A stretch of DNA of 64,000 bases from VRUE01 sp963704545. Lineage in GTDB: Bacteria > Actinomycetota > Thermoleophilia > Solirubrobacterales > 70-9. The position numbers were made by a program, and so were the translations under genes. Shown here one piece after another: positions 26,190-36,700 of this stretch. The notes beneath the pieces were generated by a model that was given only the letters and a program-made list of their open reading frames with translations, had not been told where the DNA came from and searched no databases. Each line of letters begins with the position of its first letter. Position 1 is the stretch's first letter. The stretch covers positions 930,001 to 994,000 of the forward strand of contig OY969915.1 in assembly GCA_963704545.1 (NCBI GenBank). Direction: 5' to 3'.

Positions 26190-26953
26190 GCGCCGCCCAG
26201 ATCCGCTTCGCGACGCTCTGGCGCCGCGAGGTCAACCGCTTCATGAAGATCAAGAAGCAGACGCTCGGCGCGCCGCTGCTGGAAACGTTCCTCTACATCA
26301 CCGTCTTCGGCGCCGCCCTCGGCTCGCGGATCAAGCAGCTGCACGGGATCGACTACGTCGTCTTCGTCATCCCCGGCCTGATCATGATGGCCTTCTCGAT
26401 CAACGCCTTCGCCAACAACTCCTCCTCGATCCTCCAGCAGAAGTTCCAGGGCGCGATTCAGGACCAGCTCTCCTCGCCCGCCTCGCCGCTGGAGCTGCTG
26501 CTCGCCTTCTCGCTCGGCGGCTTCATGCGCGGGTTCCTGGTCGCCCTGTTGACCTTCGTCGCCGCCTCGCTGCTGGTCGACCTCCCGGTCGACCACGTCC
26601 TCGTGCTGATCCCCTCGCTCTTCCTGGTCGGCTTCTTCTTCTCCCAGCTCGGCGTCCTGACCGGGGTGCGCGCGGAGCAGTTCGACGACGTCGCCTTCGT
26701 CCAGACGTTCGTCCTGACGCCGCTGATCTTCCTCGGCGGCGTCTTCTACTCGGCTGAGCTGCTGCCGCAGCCCTTCGAGACGATCACCCTCTTCAACCCG
26801 GTCTACTACATGATCAACCTGGTCCGCTACGGCTTTGTCGGCTTCACCGAAGTAAGCATCGCCCTCTCGCTGCTCGCCCTCACGGCGGCGACCGCGGCGC
26901 TCTTCTTCGTAAACCTGCGCCTCTTCTCCAAGGGCTACAGGCTCCGCGCGTAG
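26186..26953 (+). CDS. ABC-2 type permease
   Basis: A 255-residue protein, GTG start. Six hydrophobic helices are visible, with the conserved ABC-2 segments GLIMMAFSINAFANNSSSI and TPLIFLGGVFYSAELLPQPF just before the last helices, as in DrrB and NodJ-like exporters. It is translationally coupled to the ATPase and presumably dimerises to form the transport channel. Confidence 0.88.
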   Translation: MSAAQIRFATLWRREVNRFMKIKKQTLGAPLLETFLYITVFGAALGSRIKQLHGIDYVVFVIPGLIMMAFSINAFANNSSSILQQKFQGAIQDQLSSPASPLELLLAFSLGGFMRGFLVALLTFVAASLLVDLPVDHVLVLIPSLFLVGFFFSQLGVLTGVRAEQFDDVAFVQTFVLTPLIFLGGVFYSAELLPQPFETITLFNPVYYMINLVRYGFVGFTEVSIALSLLALTAATAALFFVNLRLFSKGYRLRA

Positions 26954-26959
26954 CGCCGG

Positions 26960-27301
26960 CTACGCGTCGGCGAGCGGCAACCGCTCGGCCAGCCCGGTCA
27001 GCTCCAGCACCCGCGTTACGGCAGGAGCGGTGCTGGGGATGAACCGCACCTTCGTCTCTTCGCCACCGCGTCCGAGCGCCGCCACCAGCAGTGCGATCCC
27101 GGTCGAGTCGATGAACTCCAGCTCGCGCATGTCGACGATGACCTGCGCGCCGCCGTCCAGCAGCTCTTCCAGGGCGGCCTCCGCCGTGCTGGCGTTGGCG
27201 AGGTCCAGCTCGCCGCAGAGCGCGATCGTGTGGGTCCCGTCGTTTTTCGCGGTGCGCACCACGAGGGTGCCGTCGGCGATGTCCTGCTGCTCGCTTGCCA
27301 T
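26960..27301 (-). CDS. STAS-domain anti-sigma factor antagonist
   Basis: A 113-residue single STAS domain: HTIALCGELDLANASTAEAALE then VIVDMRELEFIDSTGIALL. The DSTG serine is the usual phosphorylation site of SpoIIAA/RsbV-type proteins, which release a sigma factor by binding its anti-sigma kinase. No partner kinase or sigma gene is nearby, so the pathway is not given by context. Confidence 0.85.
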   Translation of the reverse strand: MASEQQDIADGTLVVRTAKNDGTHTIALCGELDLANASTAEAALEELLDGGAQVIVDMRELEFIDSTGIALLVAALGRGGEETKVRFIPSTAPAVTRVLELTGLAERLPLADA

Positions 27302-27413
27302 TCGGTGTCTCCCTGGGGGTCTGACCCTAGGTGCCTATGGTAATAGCGATTGTCGTCCGCGCGCTGCGGGTATCCGAGTTGCACTCCCGCAGTCGAGCGA
27401 AAGGAGCGCGGAG

Positions 27414-27926
27414 ATGGAGACCAGCGTCAGCCCCAGCAAGGGAATCTTCGACGGCGCCAACGCGGAGGCGCGCCAGCACGTGGTCGACCTGCTGACCAGG
27501 GCCTACTGGATGGAGATCGAGACGGTGACCAGCTACCTCGCCGCCGCCGTCAACCTCGACGGGGTGAGGGCGCAGGAGATCAAGGAGTCGCTGGAGACCG
27601 ACGTCGAGGAGGAGCTCGGCCACGCCAAGCAATTCGCCGAGCGGATCAAGGAGCTCTACGGCGTGGTCCCGGGGTCGGAGGGCTTCACCGCCGAACAGGC
27701 CTACCTGCAGCCGCCAGAGGAGCAGACCGACGTCGTGCACGTGATCCGCGGTGTGATCAAGGCCGAGACCGGCGCGATCGAGCACTACACACGCATCGTC
27801 GCCGAGACCGACCAGATCGACCCGGTCACCCAGGACATGACGGTCGCGATTCTCCACGACGAGCAGGCGCACCGCCGCCACTTCGAGGGCTTCCTGCGCG
27901 AGTACGAGTTCGAGGGCCTCGCCTGA
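27414..27926 (+). CDS. Ferritin-like di-iron protein (bacterioferritin-type)
   Basis: A 170-residue four-helix protein. AAGGAGCGCGGAG precedes ATG 27414. Metal ligands of the ferritin-like fold are visible: helix 1 YWMEIETVTSYL, EELGH at 66-70 (ExxH), KAETGAIEHY, and HDEQAHRRHF as the second ExxH. The length and ExxH pairs fit bacterioferritin/Dps-like or rubrerythrin-type domains. Probable role: iron storage or oxidation, or peroxide defence. Confidence 0.8.
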   Translation: METSVSPSKGIFDGANAEARQHVVDLLTRAYWMEIETVTSYLAAAVNLDGVRAQEIKESLETDVEEELGHAKQFAERIKELYGVVPGSEGFTAEQAYLQPPEEQTDVVHVIRGVIKAETGAIEHYTRIVAETDQIDPVTQDMTVAILHDEQAHRRHFEGFLREYEFEGLA

Positions 27927-27930
27927 GCGG

Positions 27931-29514
27931 CTACCAGGCGTCTACGAAGCGGCGTGGTGTGTGAGCGAGGTCGTGCTGTGTGGCGGCGGCGAGGGTTTGG
28001 GCGATCAGATTGCGTGTCTCGGCTGGGTCGATCACGTCGTCGATCTCGAAGAGGGTGGCGGCGTTGAGCGCCTTCGCGTTCTCTTCGGCAGCCGCGGTGA
28101 GGTCGCGGACGCGGCGCTCGCGCTCGGTCTCGTCGGCGATCGCCTCCAGCTCCTTGCGCAGGGCGAGCTTGACCGCGCCCTCGAGGCCCATCGGCCCGAG
28201 GTGGGCGGAGGGCCAGGCGACCGTGAGCAGCGGCTCGTGCATGCTGCCGCCGACCATCGCCTGGGCGCCGAGGCCGTAGCCGCGGCGCAGGATCACGGCG
28301 ATCAGCGGCACCCGCAGGGCGGCGCCGGCGAGCAGCAGGCGCGAGGTGTGCCGCACCAGTCCCGTCTTCTCGGCCTCGGGGCCGACCATCATCCCCGGCG
28401 TGTCGACCAGCGAGACGACCGGCAGGCCGAAGGCGTCGCAGAGTTGGAGGAAGCGCGCCGCCTTGTCGGCCGCGTCGCTGGTGATCGCCCCGGCCATGTG
28501 CTGGGTGTCGTTGGCGATTACGCCGAACGGGCGTCCCTCGATCCGGGCCAGCGCGGTGAGCATCTCCGGGGCGAAGCGCTCGCGCAGGAAGGTCGCCGAG
28601 CCCTCGTCGGCCAGCGTCTCCACGATCGGCTTCGCCGCGTAGGCGCGGCGCTGTCGCTCGGGGACGGCGTCGCGCAGCGCCGCCTGGTCGGGCTCCGGGC
28701 CGGACGGCGTCGCCCCCTGGAAGTAGGCCAGCAGGCGCTTGGTCGCCGCGGTCGCCGCAGCCTCGTCGGCGACGACGAGGTCGACGACGCCGTTGGCGGC
28801 CTGCATCTCGACCGGTCCCACCTCGTCGGGCTCGACCCTGCCCAGGCCTCCACCCTCGATCATCGCCGGCCCGCCCATGCCGATCGAGGCGTTCCCGGTC
28901 GCGACGATCAGGTCCGAGCAGCCGGCGATCGTGGCGTTGCCGGCGAAGCAGCGCCCGGCGACGACGGCGATCCGCGGCACCAGGCCCGAGAGCTTCGCCC
29001 AGAGCGCGAAGGCGCGGGTGTCGAGGGCGGAGACGACCGGGTAGTCGGTGTCGCCGGGCCGCCCGCCGCCGCCCTCGGCGAAGAAGACCGTGGGCAGGCG
29101 CATGCGCTCGATCAACTCGAAGAGGCGGTCCTTCTTGCGGTGGCCAAGTGCGCCCTGGGTGCCGGCGAGGACGGTGTAGTCGTAGGAGAGCACCGCGCAG
29201 GCGCCGCGCTCGCCGAAGAGGTCGCCGTTGACGCGTGCCGTACCCGCCACCAGGCCGTCTGCGGGCGTGCGGGCGATCAGCTCCTCGACCTCACGCCGTC
29301 CGCGCTGGGCGGCGATCGCGAACCGCCCGTACTCGACGAAGGAGCCGGGGTCGACCAGGTCGGCGACGTTCTCGCGCGCGGTGCGAGCTCCGGTGGCGTG
29401 GCGCCGCTCGACCGCGTCCGGGCGGGCCGCGTCCTCGGTCAGGGCCCGTCGCGCGAGCACCTCGGCCAGGTCTTCGCGCTCCCCTGCGTCGCCGGTCTGG
29501 TCCCCGTCAGGCAT
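27931..29514 (-). CDS. Acyl-CoA carboxylase carboxyltransferase (beta) subunit-like
   Basis: A 527-residue protein from ATG 29514 (MPDGDQTGDAGERE). The longer frame upstream is arginine/proline-rich and looks non-coding. It has the two crotonase-like halves of the carboxyltransferase: VLSYDYTVLAGTQGALGHRK with PTVFFAEGGGGRPGDTD, then GLPVVSLVDTPGMMVGPEAE with GYGLGAQAMVGG. It would move carboxyl from biotin to acetyl-, propionyl- or a related acyl-CoA. No biotin carboxylase gene lies nearby, so the partner is elsewhere. Confidence 0.82.
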   Translation of the reverse strand: MPDGDQTGDAGEREDLAEVLARRALTEDAARPDAVERRHATGARTARENVADLVDPGSFVEYGRFAIAAQRGRREVEELIARTPADGLVAGTARVNGDLFGERGACAVLSYDYTVLAGTQGALGHRKKDRLFELIERMRLPTVFFAEGGGGRPGDTDYPVVSALDTRAFALWAKLSGLVPRIAVVAGRCFAGNATIAGCSDLIVATGNASIGMGGPAMIEGGGLGRVEPDEVGPVEMQAANGVVDLVVADEAAATAATKRLLAYFQGATPSGPEPDQAALRDAVPERQRRAYAAKPIVETLADEGSATFLRERFAPEMLTALARIEGRPFGVIANDTQHMAGAITSDAADKAARFLQLCDAFGLPVVSLVDTPGMMVGPEAEKTGLVRHTSRLLLAGAALRVPLIAVILRRGYGLGAQAMVGGSMHEPLLTVAWPSAHLGPMGLEGAVKLALRKELEAIADETERERRVRDLTAAAEENAKALNAATLFEIDDVIDPAETRNLIAQTLAAATQHDLAHTPRRFVDAW

Positions 29515-29551
29515 GCGCGGGATGTTCCCAGACACGGCCACACGGGATCCC

Positions 29552-29578
29552 TTGATCGCCTGCCGCTTTAGGTATAGC
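29552..29578 (+). promoter_or_regulatory. Possible promoter of the cupredoxin gene
   Basis: TTGATC at 29552-29557 and TATAGC at 29573-29578, a 15-base spacer. It lies between divergent genes. The short spacer makes this tentative. Confidence 0.35.
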
Positions 29579-29642
29579 GTCCTACGTCCAATCGGCCGAG
29601 TCGCCCGCGAGCGCCGGCCGCATGCCCGAAAAGGAGAGCAAG

Positions 29643-30212
29643 TTGAAGCAGCGACTTCCGATTGCACTTGTGGCCGCCGTGCTGGCCGTCGCCGTGGCGG
29701 TTCCCGCCCTGGCCAGCGGCGCGTCCGGGGAAGCATCCGCCACCGCCAACACCATCTTCATGAAGGACGGCAAAGGGGGCCTGCGCTTCGAGGGGCCGAA
29801 GACGATCGTCGCCGGCGAAGAGCTCACCGTCCTCAACCAGACCAACCCGCGTCAGGTCGGTCCGCACACCTTCTCGCTGGTGACCCAGGGCTCGCTGCCG
29901 AAGACGGCGAAAGCACGGCAGCTCTGCTTCACGCCCAAACACATCTGCATGTCGATCGCCAAGTGGCACGGTGTCAAAGGCAACGGTCCGGTCAAAGTGA
30001 ACCCGGTCGAGACCGGCGTCGCCGGCTGGGACACGCTGGGCAGCGTGACCAAGACGGGCGATTCCTGGTTCACCGGCAACAAACCCAAAACCTCGATCGT
30101 CCAGCCGGTCAGCGCCGACACCTCGGCCGGGCCCTCGCGGCTCTACTTCCTCTGCGCGATCCATCCCTGGATGCAGGGGTCGATCAACGTGCTGCCCCCG
30201 CCCGCGAGCTAG
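29643..30212 (+). CDS. Secreted cupredoxin (type 1 copper protein)
   Basis: A 189-residue protein. I prefer the TTG at 29643 (AAGGAG at 29631-29636, 6 bases away) over the ATG at 29622, which lies upstream of that ribosome site. The signal peptide is MKQRLPIALVAAVLAVAVAV. Copper ligands are the His in QVGPHTFSLV and the C-terminal loop FLCAIHPWMQG (Cys, His, Met), as in plastocyanin and azurin. An extra region with two Cys (LCFTPKHIC) lies between. It is followed by a multicopper oxidase, so it may pass electrons to or from that enzyme outside the cell. Confidence 0.82.
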   Translation: MKQRLPIALVAAVLAVAVAVPALASGASGEASATANTIFMKDGKGGLRFEGPKTIVAGEELTVLNQTNPRQVGPHTFSLVTQGSLPKTAKARQLCFTPKHICMSIAKWHGVKGNGPVKVNPVETGVAGWDTLGSVTKTGDSWFTGNKPKTSIVQPVSADTSAGPSRLYFLCAIHPWMQGSINVLPPPAS

Positions 30213-30248
30213 AGCACCACGGCTGGACGCTCCTCAGATTCGCCCCGC

Positions 30249-31811
30249 TTGGGGCGCCGGGCCTTCCTCGGCGCCCTGGGCGGCGGCGCACTCGCCACCG
30301 CTCTGCCGCTCGGCTGGCGGCCCGGGGCGCTGTTGCCCGGTGGCAGCTCGCAGGCGCGGGCCGCCGCACCCCCGCCGTTCCGCACGCCACTGCCGATCCC
30401 GCGGGTGCTCGGCGACGCCAGGCTGACGATCCCGATTCGCGAGGCCGAGGTCCAGATCCTGCCCGGAGCGCGGACCAGGATGTGGACCTACGGCGGCACC
30501 TTCCCCGGTCCGACGATCAGGAGGCCCGCCGGGCACCGCACAGAGGTGACGTTCCGCCACGAGCTGCCGCGCTCGGCCGGCGAGCTGACAGTGCACCTGC
30601 ACGGCGGCCACAACCGCTCCCGGTTCGACGGCCAGCCGGGCGGGTTGACGCCCTCGCACCCGCGCTCCTTCTACTGCCGGATTCCGAGTGGGCTCTCGCC
30701 ACGCAGCTCGGGCAACGACCAGCTGATCGGGCCGGGGGGGAGGCGCACCTACGTCTACGACCTGACCGAGGATGGCCGGCCGGAGCGCGCCGCCTTCCAG
30801 TGGTACCACGACCACCGCCTCGACCACACGTCACGGAACGTCTGGCGGGGACTGGCCGGGATGTGGATCGTCGACGACCGTCTCGACGTGGACCTGCCCC
30901 TGCCGAGCGGCGAGCGCGACCTGGCGCTGATGATCGCCGACCGCTCCTTCGACCGCCACAACCAGCTCACCGACCCCTTCACGGGCCTTCGGCCACCCGC
31001 CGACGGCGTCAACGGCCACTACGTGCTCGTCAACGGCGCCTACATGCCCCACCACCGGGTGAAGGCCCAGCGCTACCGCCTGCGCATCCTCAACGCCTCC
31101 CAGTTCCGCCCCTACAACCTCCAGCTCTCCAACGGCGCCCACTTCCTCCAGATCGGCACCGACAGCGGCCTGATGCCGCACCCCGTGCGGCGGCGGGAGG
31201 CGATGATCGGCCCCGGCGAGCGGGTCGAGCTGGTGGTCGACTTCGCCGCCGCGAGGGGGGAGAGGGTCGAGCTGCGCAGCGGCCCCCGGCACGGCGCCAG
31301 GCAGTCCCCCGGCGCCAGTCCATATACCGGTGCCCTGATGCAGTTCCGGGTCGACTCGCGGCGCCTGCCGGACCGCACCAAAGTGCCGCATGAGCTGCGG
31401 CCGCTGCCCGGCTGGGCCAAGCGGGCCCCGAGGACGCCCCAGCGCAGCTGGGAGATCTCGATCGGCGGCCTCTTCAAGACCACCTGGCTGCTGAATGGGC
31501 GGACCTTCAACCCCGACCGCGCCGACGCCCGCCCGGTCCTCGGCACGACCGAGACCTGGGAGATCGTCAACCGCACCAGCGTCGCCCACCTGATGCACAT
31601 GCACCTCACCGACTGGTACCTGCTCTCCCGCAACGGCAAGCCGCCGCCGCCCTGGGAAGACTGCCTCAAGGACACCTTCCTCGTCCACCCCAACGAACGC
31701 ATCCTCGTCGCCGGCCGCTTCGTCGACCACACCGGCAAGTTCGTCATCCACTGCCACATGCTCGACCATGAGGACCACGGCCTGATGGGCCAGTTCGAGG
31801 TCGTCAGGTAG
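30249..31811 (+). CDS. Multicopper oxidase, probably Tat-exported
   Basis: A 520-residue protein. The only start I find in frame is TTG 30249, with a poor ribosome site, so the start is uncertain. GRRAFLGALGGGALATALPLG resembles a twin-arginine signal. All four copper motifs are present: HLHGGH (116-121), WYHDH (185-189), HLMHMHLTDW, and near the end HCHMLDHEDHGLM with the type 1 Cys and axial Met. It oxidises phenols, metals or similar with O2. Only 36 bases separate it from the cupredoxin gene. Confidence 0.85.
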   Translation: MGRRAFLGALGGGALATALPLGWRPGALLPGGSSQARAAAPPPFRTPLPIPRVLGDARLTIPIREAEVQILPGARTRMWTYGGTFPGPTIRRPAGHRTEVTFRHELPRSAGELTVHLHGGHNRSRFDGQPGGLTPSHPRSFYCRIPSGLSPRSSGNDQLIGPGGRRTYVYDLTEDGRPERAAFQWYHDHRLDHTSRNVWRGLAGMWIVDDRLDVDLPLPSGERDLALMIADRSFDRHNQLTDPFTGLRPPADGVNGHYVLVNGAYMPHHRVKAQRYRLRILNASQFRPYNLQLSNGAHFLQIGTDSGLMPHPVRRREAMIGPGERVELVVDFAAARGERVELRSGPRHGARQSPGASPYTGALMQFRVDSRRLPDRTKVPHELRPLPGWAKRAPRTPQRSWEISIGGLFKTTWLLNGRTFNPDRADARPVLGTTETWEIVNRTSVAHLMHMHLTDWYLLSRNGKPPPPWEDCLKDTFLVHPNERILVAGRFVDHTGKFVIHCHMLDHEDHGLMGQFEVVR

Positions 31812-31844
31812 CGAACCATCCGCCGACGGTGGACGATAGGACTC

Positions 31845-33704
31845 TTACCCGAGAACGTACGTGTCTTCTAACGTTTCCAGTAACGCGTCCAGCAGACCTT
31901 CGTCGGGGCAGAGGAATTTGCCGCCTAATTCAGTGGTGACGGTTTCTTCTGCGGTGAGATGCCCGGCACCAACGTTGAATTCCATGCCCTCGACGTCATA
32001 GAGGCAGTTGAGGCCGAGGTTGCTGCACACGAGCCGCGTCTGGCCACTTGTTGCCGCCAGCACACCTTCGTCTAAACCCGTCTTTAAGAGGCCGAATGCA
32101 GGCTGCTGTTCTTCCGGGATACTGACCGTGCAGTTGTTGTGCGCGGAGCCGGTGCCGCAGCCAGTGAATGACATAGCCGTAGAGTGGATCGTCTGGATGC
32201 TACTTAACCCTAAAGCAGTGGCTTCGGCTAAGACGCCTAAGCATAAGACGTCGATTGTGGCTAACAGTTTCCCGACCGTGCCGGTTGCGAGGACCTGGTG
32301 AACCGACGTGGCTGCATCTTCAGCCCCACAGGTTAAGCCCGTGTGCGCGGTGCAGAGCTGTGCGGTGGGTAACCCAATCATCGCGTCGAAGACTTCTTCG
32401 TCGCTGAGGTCGAGCAGCGGCTGCTTTGGTTCATGCTCGGCCGTCCATCCGAGGTTGCCCGTTTCTTCGAGCGTTTCGCCGATTTCTTCCACGTCTTCGC
32501 GATTTTCCGGGTTCGACGCCGCTGCGAGGATCGACGCCGCGCCGGCTACGTGGGGAGCGGCCGTCGATGTCCCGGATTTGTAGCCGTATCCTCCCCCTGA
32601 CAGAGTCGAGTTGATACAGACTCCGGGGGCCACGATGTCGACGACCGCGCCCCAACTGCTCAGGTTTGCCCAAGTGTCGTCTTTCTCGGCGCCCCATATT
32701 TTTTCATAGTTGGTGAGATCACAGGGTGGGGTTTCGCTTTTGCCACCGGCCAGGCCGTCGTAGTCGGCGATTGCGCCCACCGTGATCGCATCCGGGCTTC
32801 TGGCCGGCGATATTTCTTTCGCTTCGACTTTGCCGTTGTTCCCTGCGATGGTGACGAAGACTATCCCCACTTCAACCGCACCTTCGATCGCTTCCTCCGC
32901 AGCCGTCCAATTACATTTTTCACACCAAAGGCTTGCATTTGCGACCTCGAAGAAGTCGGATTTGCTCGTAACCCAGTCGATACCGGCAGTGAACCACGAC
33001 TGAAATACTTCATCTTTGCTGTTGATGACCCTCACCGATGCGAGGCGGACGCCAGGGGCGACCCCGACCACGCCGAAGTTGTTGTCGATGGCCCCTACCG
33101 TGCCCGCAACATGCGTGCCATGGCCGAACGGGTCAGTCCCGTTGCCTTCTACGCATTTTTTGACTGCGGGTTCTTCTTTCGGCGGAATGCAATCCATGCT
33201 GTATGTCGGATTGAGGTCGGGATGGCTGAAATCGACCCCGCTGTCGATGACCGCCACGTCCGCATCCACCCAGACATCGCTTTCTTCGTTGATCGCGAGG
33301 GTTTTGTTGTTGGGAGCGAAGACACGTTTGACACCCGTCGGGGTCGATTGGGCGCCCCCTTCCCCGACGCTGTCGGGCGTGACGTACTTGACCCGCGGGT
33401 CGTTGCGCAACGCCTCCACAGCGCCCTTGCCGAGAACCGCGGAGTAGCCCTTCAGGGCGTAGCGATACACGAAGCCGACGCGCCCTCCGTGAGCGGCTGT
33501 CTGGGTTTGAGCTACGGCGCCCGGATTGTCCACAGAGTCCTCGAGGACGACTATGTAGTGGTTGGGAACGACGGTGCCGTTCACGTCAGGGCCGTCATCC
33601 TTCGGCGCCGCACTGGCCAGCGCGGGGAGCCACGCCAGCTGGCACGCCAAGACCACGAGGCAGTGAAGCAAGACGCTGCGAAACCGTAACCCGGAGCCTC
33701 CCAT
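31845..33704 (-). CDS. Subtilase (S8) fused to a C-terminal Cys8 domain
   Basis: A 619-residue protein with a signal peptide at 1-32. Residues about 46-110 are an I9-type propeptide (NHYIVVLEDSVDN). The protease has Asp154 (VIDSGVDFSHPD), His195 (GHGTHVAG), oxyanion Asn289 (AGNN) and Ser380 (GTSTAAPHVAG), so it should be active. Residues about 447-619 are a Cys8 domain with all eight cysteines: AQLCTAHTGLTCG, TGCGTGSAHNNCTV, GGKFLCPDEG. By my reading TTA occurs 13 times after residue 440 and once before it. The domain was apparently added as a cassette, and may be a targeting, binding or inhibitory part. Confidence 0.85.
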   Translation of the reverse strand: MGGSGLRFRSVLLHCLVVLACQLAWLPALASAAPKDDGPDVNGTVVPNHYIVVLEDSVDNPGAVAQTQTAAHGGRVGFVYRYALKGYSAVLGKGAVEALRNDPRVKYVTPDSVGEGGAQSTPTGVKRVFAPNNKTLAINEESDVWVDADVAVIDSGVDFSHPDLNPTYSMDCIPPKEEPAVKKCVEGNGTDPFGHGTHVAGTVGAIDNNFGVVGVAPGVRLASVRVINSKDEVFQSWFTAGIDWVTSKSDFFEVANASLWCEKCNWTAAEEAIEGAVEVGIVFVTIAGNNGKVEAKEISPARSPDAITVGAIADYDGLAGGKSETPPCDLTNYEKIWGAEKDDTWANLSSWGAVVDIVAPGVCINSTLSGGGYGYKSGTSTAAPHVAGAASILAAASNPENREDVEEIGETLEETGNLGWTAEHEPKQPLLDLSDEEVFDAMIGLPTAQLCTAHTGLTCGAEDAATSVHQVLATGTVGKLLATIDVLCLGVLAEATALGLSSIQTIHSTAMSFTGCGTGSAHNNCTVSIPEEQQPAFGLLKTGLDEGVLAATSGQTRLVCSNLGLNCLYDVEGMEFNVGAGHLTAEETVTTELGGKFLCPDEGLLDALLETLEDTYVLG

Positions 33705-33797
33705 CGATCGAAAATAACCGATTGATGAGTACTTTGCAATACCAAGGCCGCTGAGACCTGGGTATGGCTGCTGGAGATGCCCGCGCTTCGAGGTGGG

Positions 33798-36700
33798 CTA
33801 CCGGGCGGCTGCGATGCGGTCGCGCTCTTCTTCGACCGAGGCGAGGGTCGTCTTTGCGCCGGTCCCTTCGGTGACGGCTGCCGCCTCGTCCAGCGCCTCG
33901 CGGGCGCCGGGCTCTCCGGCGGCGGCACGGGCGCGGCCGAGCGCCAGTAGGGCCAGCGGCAACGACCAGAGCAGTTCGCGTTCGCGGGCCACCTCCGCCG
34001 CCCAGGCGGCTAGCTCGATCGCCTCCTTCGTGCGACCGACGCCCGTCAGGGCCTCGGCGCGCACCGCGGCTCGCCACGCCTCCTGCTCGTCGCCGCCGTC
34101 CATCGCCTCGCGGTGGAGGCGCTCCGCCTCGTCGAACGATTCGAGCGCCCCCTCGTAGTCCTCCGCTGCCAGCTGTGCAGCCCCGAGGTTGCCCAGCGCG
34201 AGGCTGCGCGAGAAGACGTCCCCCAGGCGATCGGTCAGCTCGCAATTGCGCCGTCCGACGGCCACCCCGGCCTCCGGCTCGCCGCGCATCGTCAGCAGCA
34301 TCGCCTTCGTGCCCCGGTTCCAGCTCGCGGTCTCGGGGTCGCCGTGATCTTTGGCGAGCCGCAGGCTCTCCTCCAGTAGCCGCTCGCACTCGTCCAGCTC
34401 CCCGCGCTCGCGGCGGACGAGCGCCTTCGCCCCCACCGCCCAGGCGACCGGGCAGCCGATGATGATCTCCGCGCCGATCGCGGGGTCGCCCCCGGCGAGC
34501 TCCAACACTTCGTCGGCGGTGCGGTCGAGCCGCTCGAAGTCGGCTGCGCACAGGTGCGCGTACGCACCGGCCGCCCTGATCGCAACCCGCAGGTGGAGGT
34601 CGCCCGACTCGTCGGCCAGCCGGCTCGCCTCCGTGACCCCGGCGATCCAGTCCGCGGTCGTCTGCTCGAGCCCCGGCCGTCCCGAGAGCAGCATCCGCAG
34701 CAGGGCCAGCGAGCGCAGGTCGCCGATCCGGGTGGCGATCTCCTCCGCCTCGGCCTCGAGGCGCGCCACCCGCTCGTGCTCCATCCCGAGCCGCCACGCG
34801 TAGTCGAGCTGCTGCAGGCGTGAGGCGACCGCGAGGCCGGTCGTCTCCTCGTTCTCCTCCAGCCCGTCGACCAGCCGCGTCACCGTGTCCCAGAGTCGCA
34901 GTGAGTCGTGGGGCTGGCTGTGCCCGGCCCAGTGCGCCGCCCGCGCCGCCCAGCGGGCGGCTTCCAGCGGTTCCTGTCCGGACTCCATGTGGCTGGCGAC
35001 CAGCGCAGCCAGCTCCTCGTGACGATCGGGGTTGAGCTCGATCAGGGCCCGCGCGGTGGCGGCGTGGGTCGCGCCGCGCTGGGCGGCGAGCTGGGTGCCG
35101 TAGGCGACCTCGCGGGTCAGCGGGTGGCGGAAGGCGAGGACGCGTTCGGGATAGAGCTCCAGCTCGTAGAGGAAGCCGGCGTCGATCAGCTCCCGCAGGG
35201 CGTCCTCGCAGGCGTCGGGGTCGGCGAAGCCGGCAACGGGGGCCAGCGTCCGCTCGCCCACCTCCTTGCCGGCCACGGACATCGCCTGCAGTAGCAGCTT
35301 CGCCTCCGGCGCCAGGCGGTCGATTCGCGCCGCGAGCACCGTCTGCACGGAGGCCGGCACGCTCAGATCCTCGATCGGCCGCGCCAGCCGGTACGCGCCG
35401 CGCTCGCCTTCGAGCGTGCCGTCCTCGGCCAGCTCGCGCACGATCTCCTCGACGAAGAAGGGGTTGCCGGCGCTGCGCTCGTGGACCAGCTCGGCCAGTC
35501 CCTCCAGCGACGGGTCCTCACCGGTCAGGTCCCGCAGCATCTCCTCGGTGTCGGCCGCCCCCAGCGGCCCCAGCGAGATCCGGCGGTAGTTCTCGGGCTC
35601 CGTCCATTCCGGCTCATATTCGGGCCGGAAGTTGACCAGGGCCAGCGTCTTCGTCCCATCGACCGAGCCGAGCAGTTCGCCCAGCAGGACCTCGCTCGCA
35701 TCGTCCATCCAGTGCAGGTCCTCGACCAGGGTGACGATCGGCTCGCGCCGCTTGGGCGCGCGCACCAGCCGGCAGACGACGCCGCGCAGCGCCCGGTGGC
35801 GCGCCTCGGCGCTGAGCCTTGGCAGGGGCCGCTCGGGGTCGGGTACGCCGAGGAAGTCGAAGAGGATGGGCAGGTCCTCGGCGAAGCCCGGGTCGAGCAG
35901 AAGCGCACGGCCGGCGATCTTCTCGCGCACGATCCGCTCCGGATCGCCGTCCGCGATGCCGAAATAGGTGCGCAGCATCTGCAGCACCGGCATGAAGGGG
36001 ATTTCGCGCCCGTGCGCCTGTCCCTGGCAGGCGAAGACCTCGACGCCACGGGAGCGGGCGCGTTCGGCAAGCTCGAAGCAGAGGCGGCTCTTGCCGACAC
36101 CGGGCTCGGCGACGATCCCCACCGCCGCTCCGTCGCCGGCCACCGCGTGCTCCAGCGCCTCCTCCAGCATGACCATCTCCTCGTCGCGGCCGACGAAGCG
36201 GGAGAAGCCGCGCTCGCGCGAGAGGTCGAGGCGGGAGCGGGCGGTGCCGATCCCGGCCAGCTCGGAAACGCGGACCGGCCGGCTCACTCCCTTTATCTCG
36301 AACTCGCCCAGGTCGTCCAGCGCGAAGAAACCCCGCGCCAGCGCTGCCGCCGGCTCGGCCAGGTAGGCCTTGCCGGGCTCCGCCAGCGCCTCCATCCGCT
36401 GTGCCAGCCCGACCGTGTGGCCGATCGCCGTGTACTCGCCTTCGCCGTCGCTGCCGATCGCCCCGGCTACCACCTCGCCCGAGTTGATCCCGATCCGGGT
36501 CGAGAAGTTGAGCCCGGGGCCGCGGCGCAGCTCCGCCGCGTACTCGGCGACGTCGTCGAGCATCTGCAGGGCGGCGTAGCAGGCGCGGCGCGCATGGTCC
36601 TCGTGGGCGACCGGGGCGCCGAACACGGCCATGATCCCGTCGCCGGTGAACTTGTCGACCGTCCCCTCGAAGCGCTCGACCGCGGCGGCGAGGACGGCGA

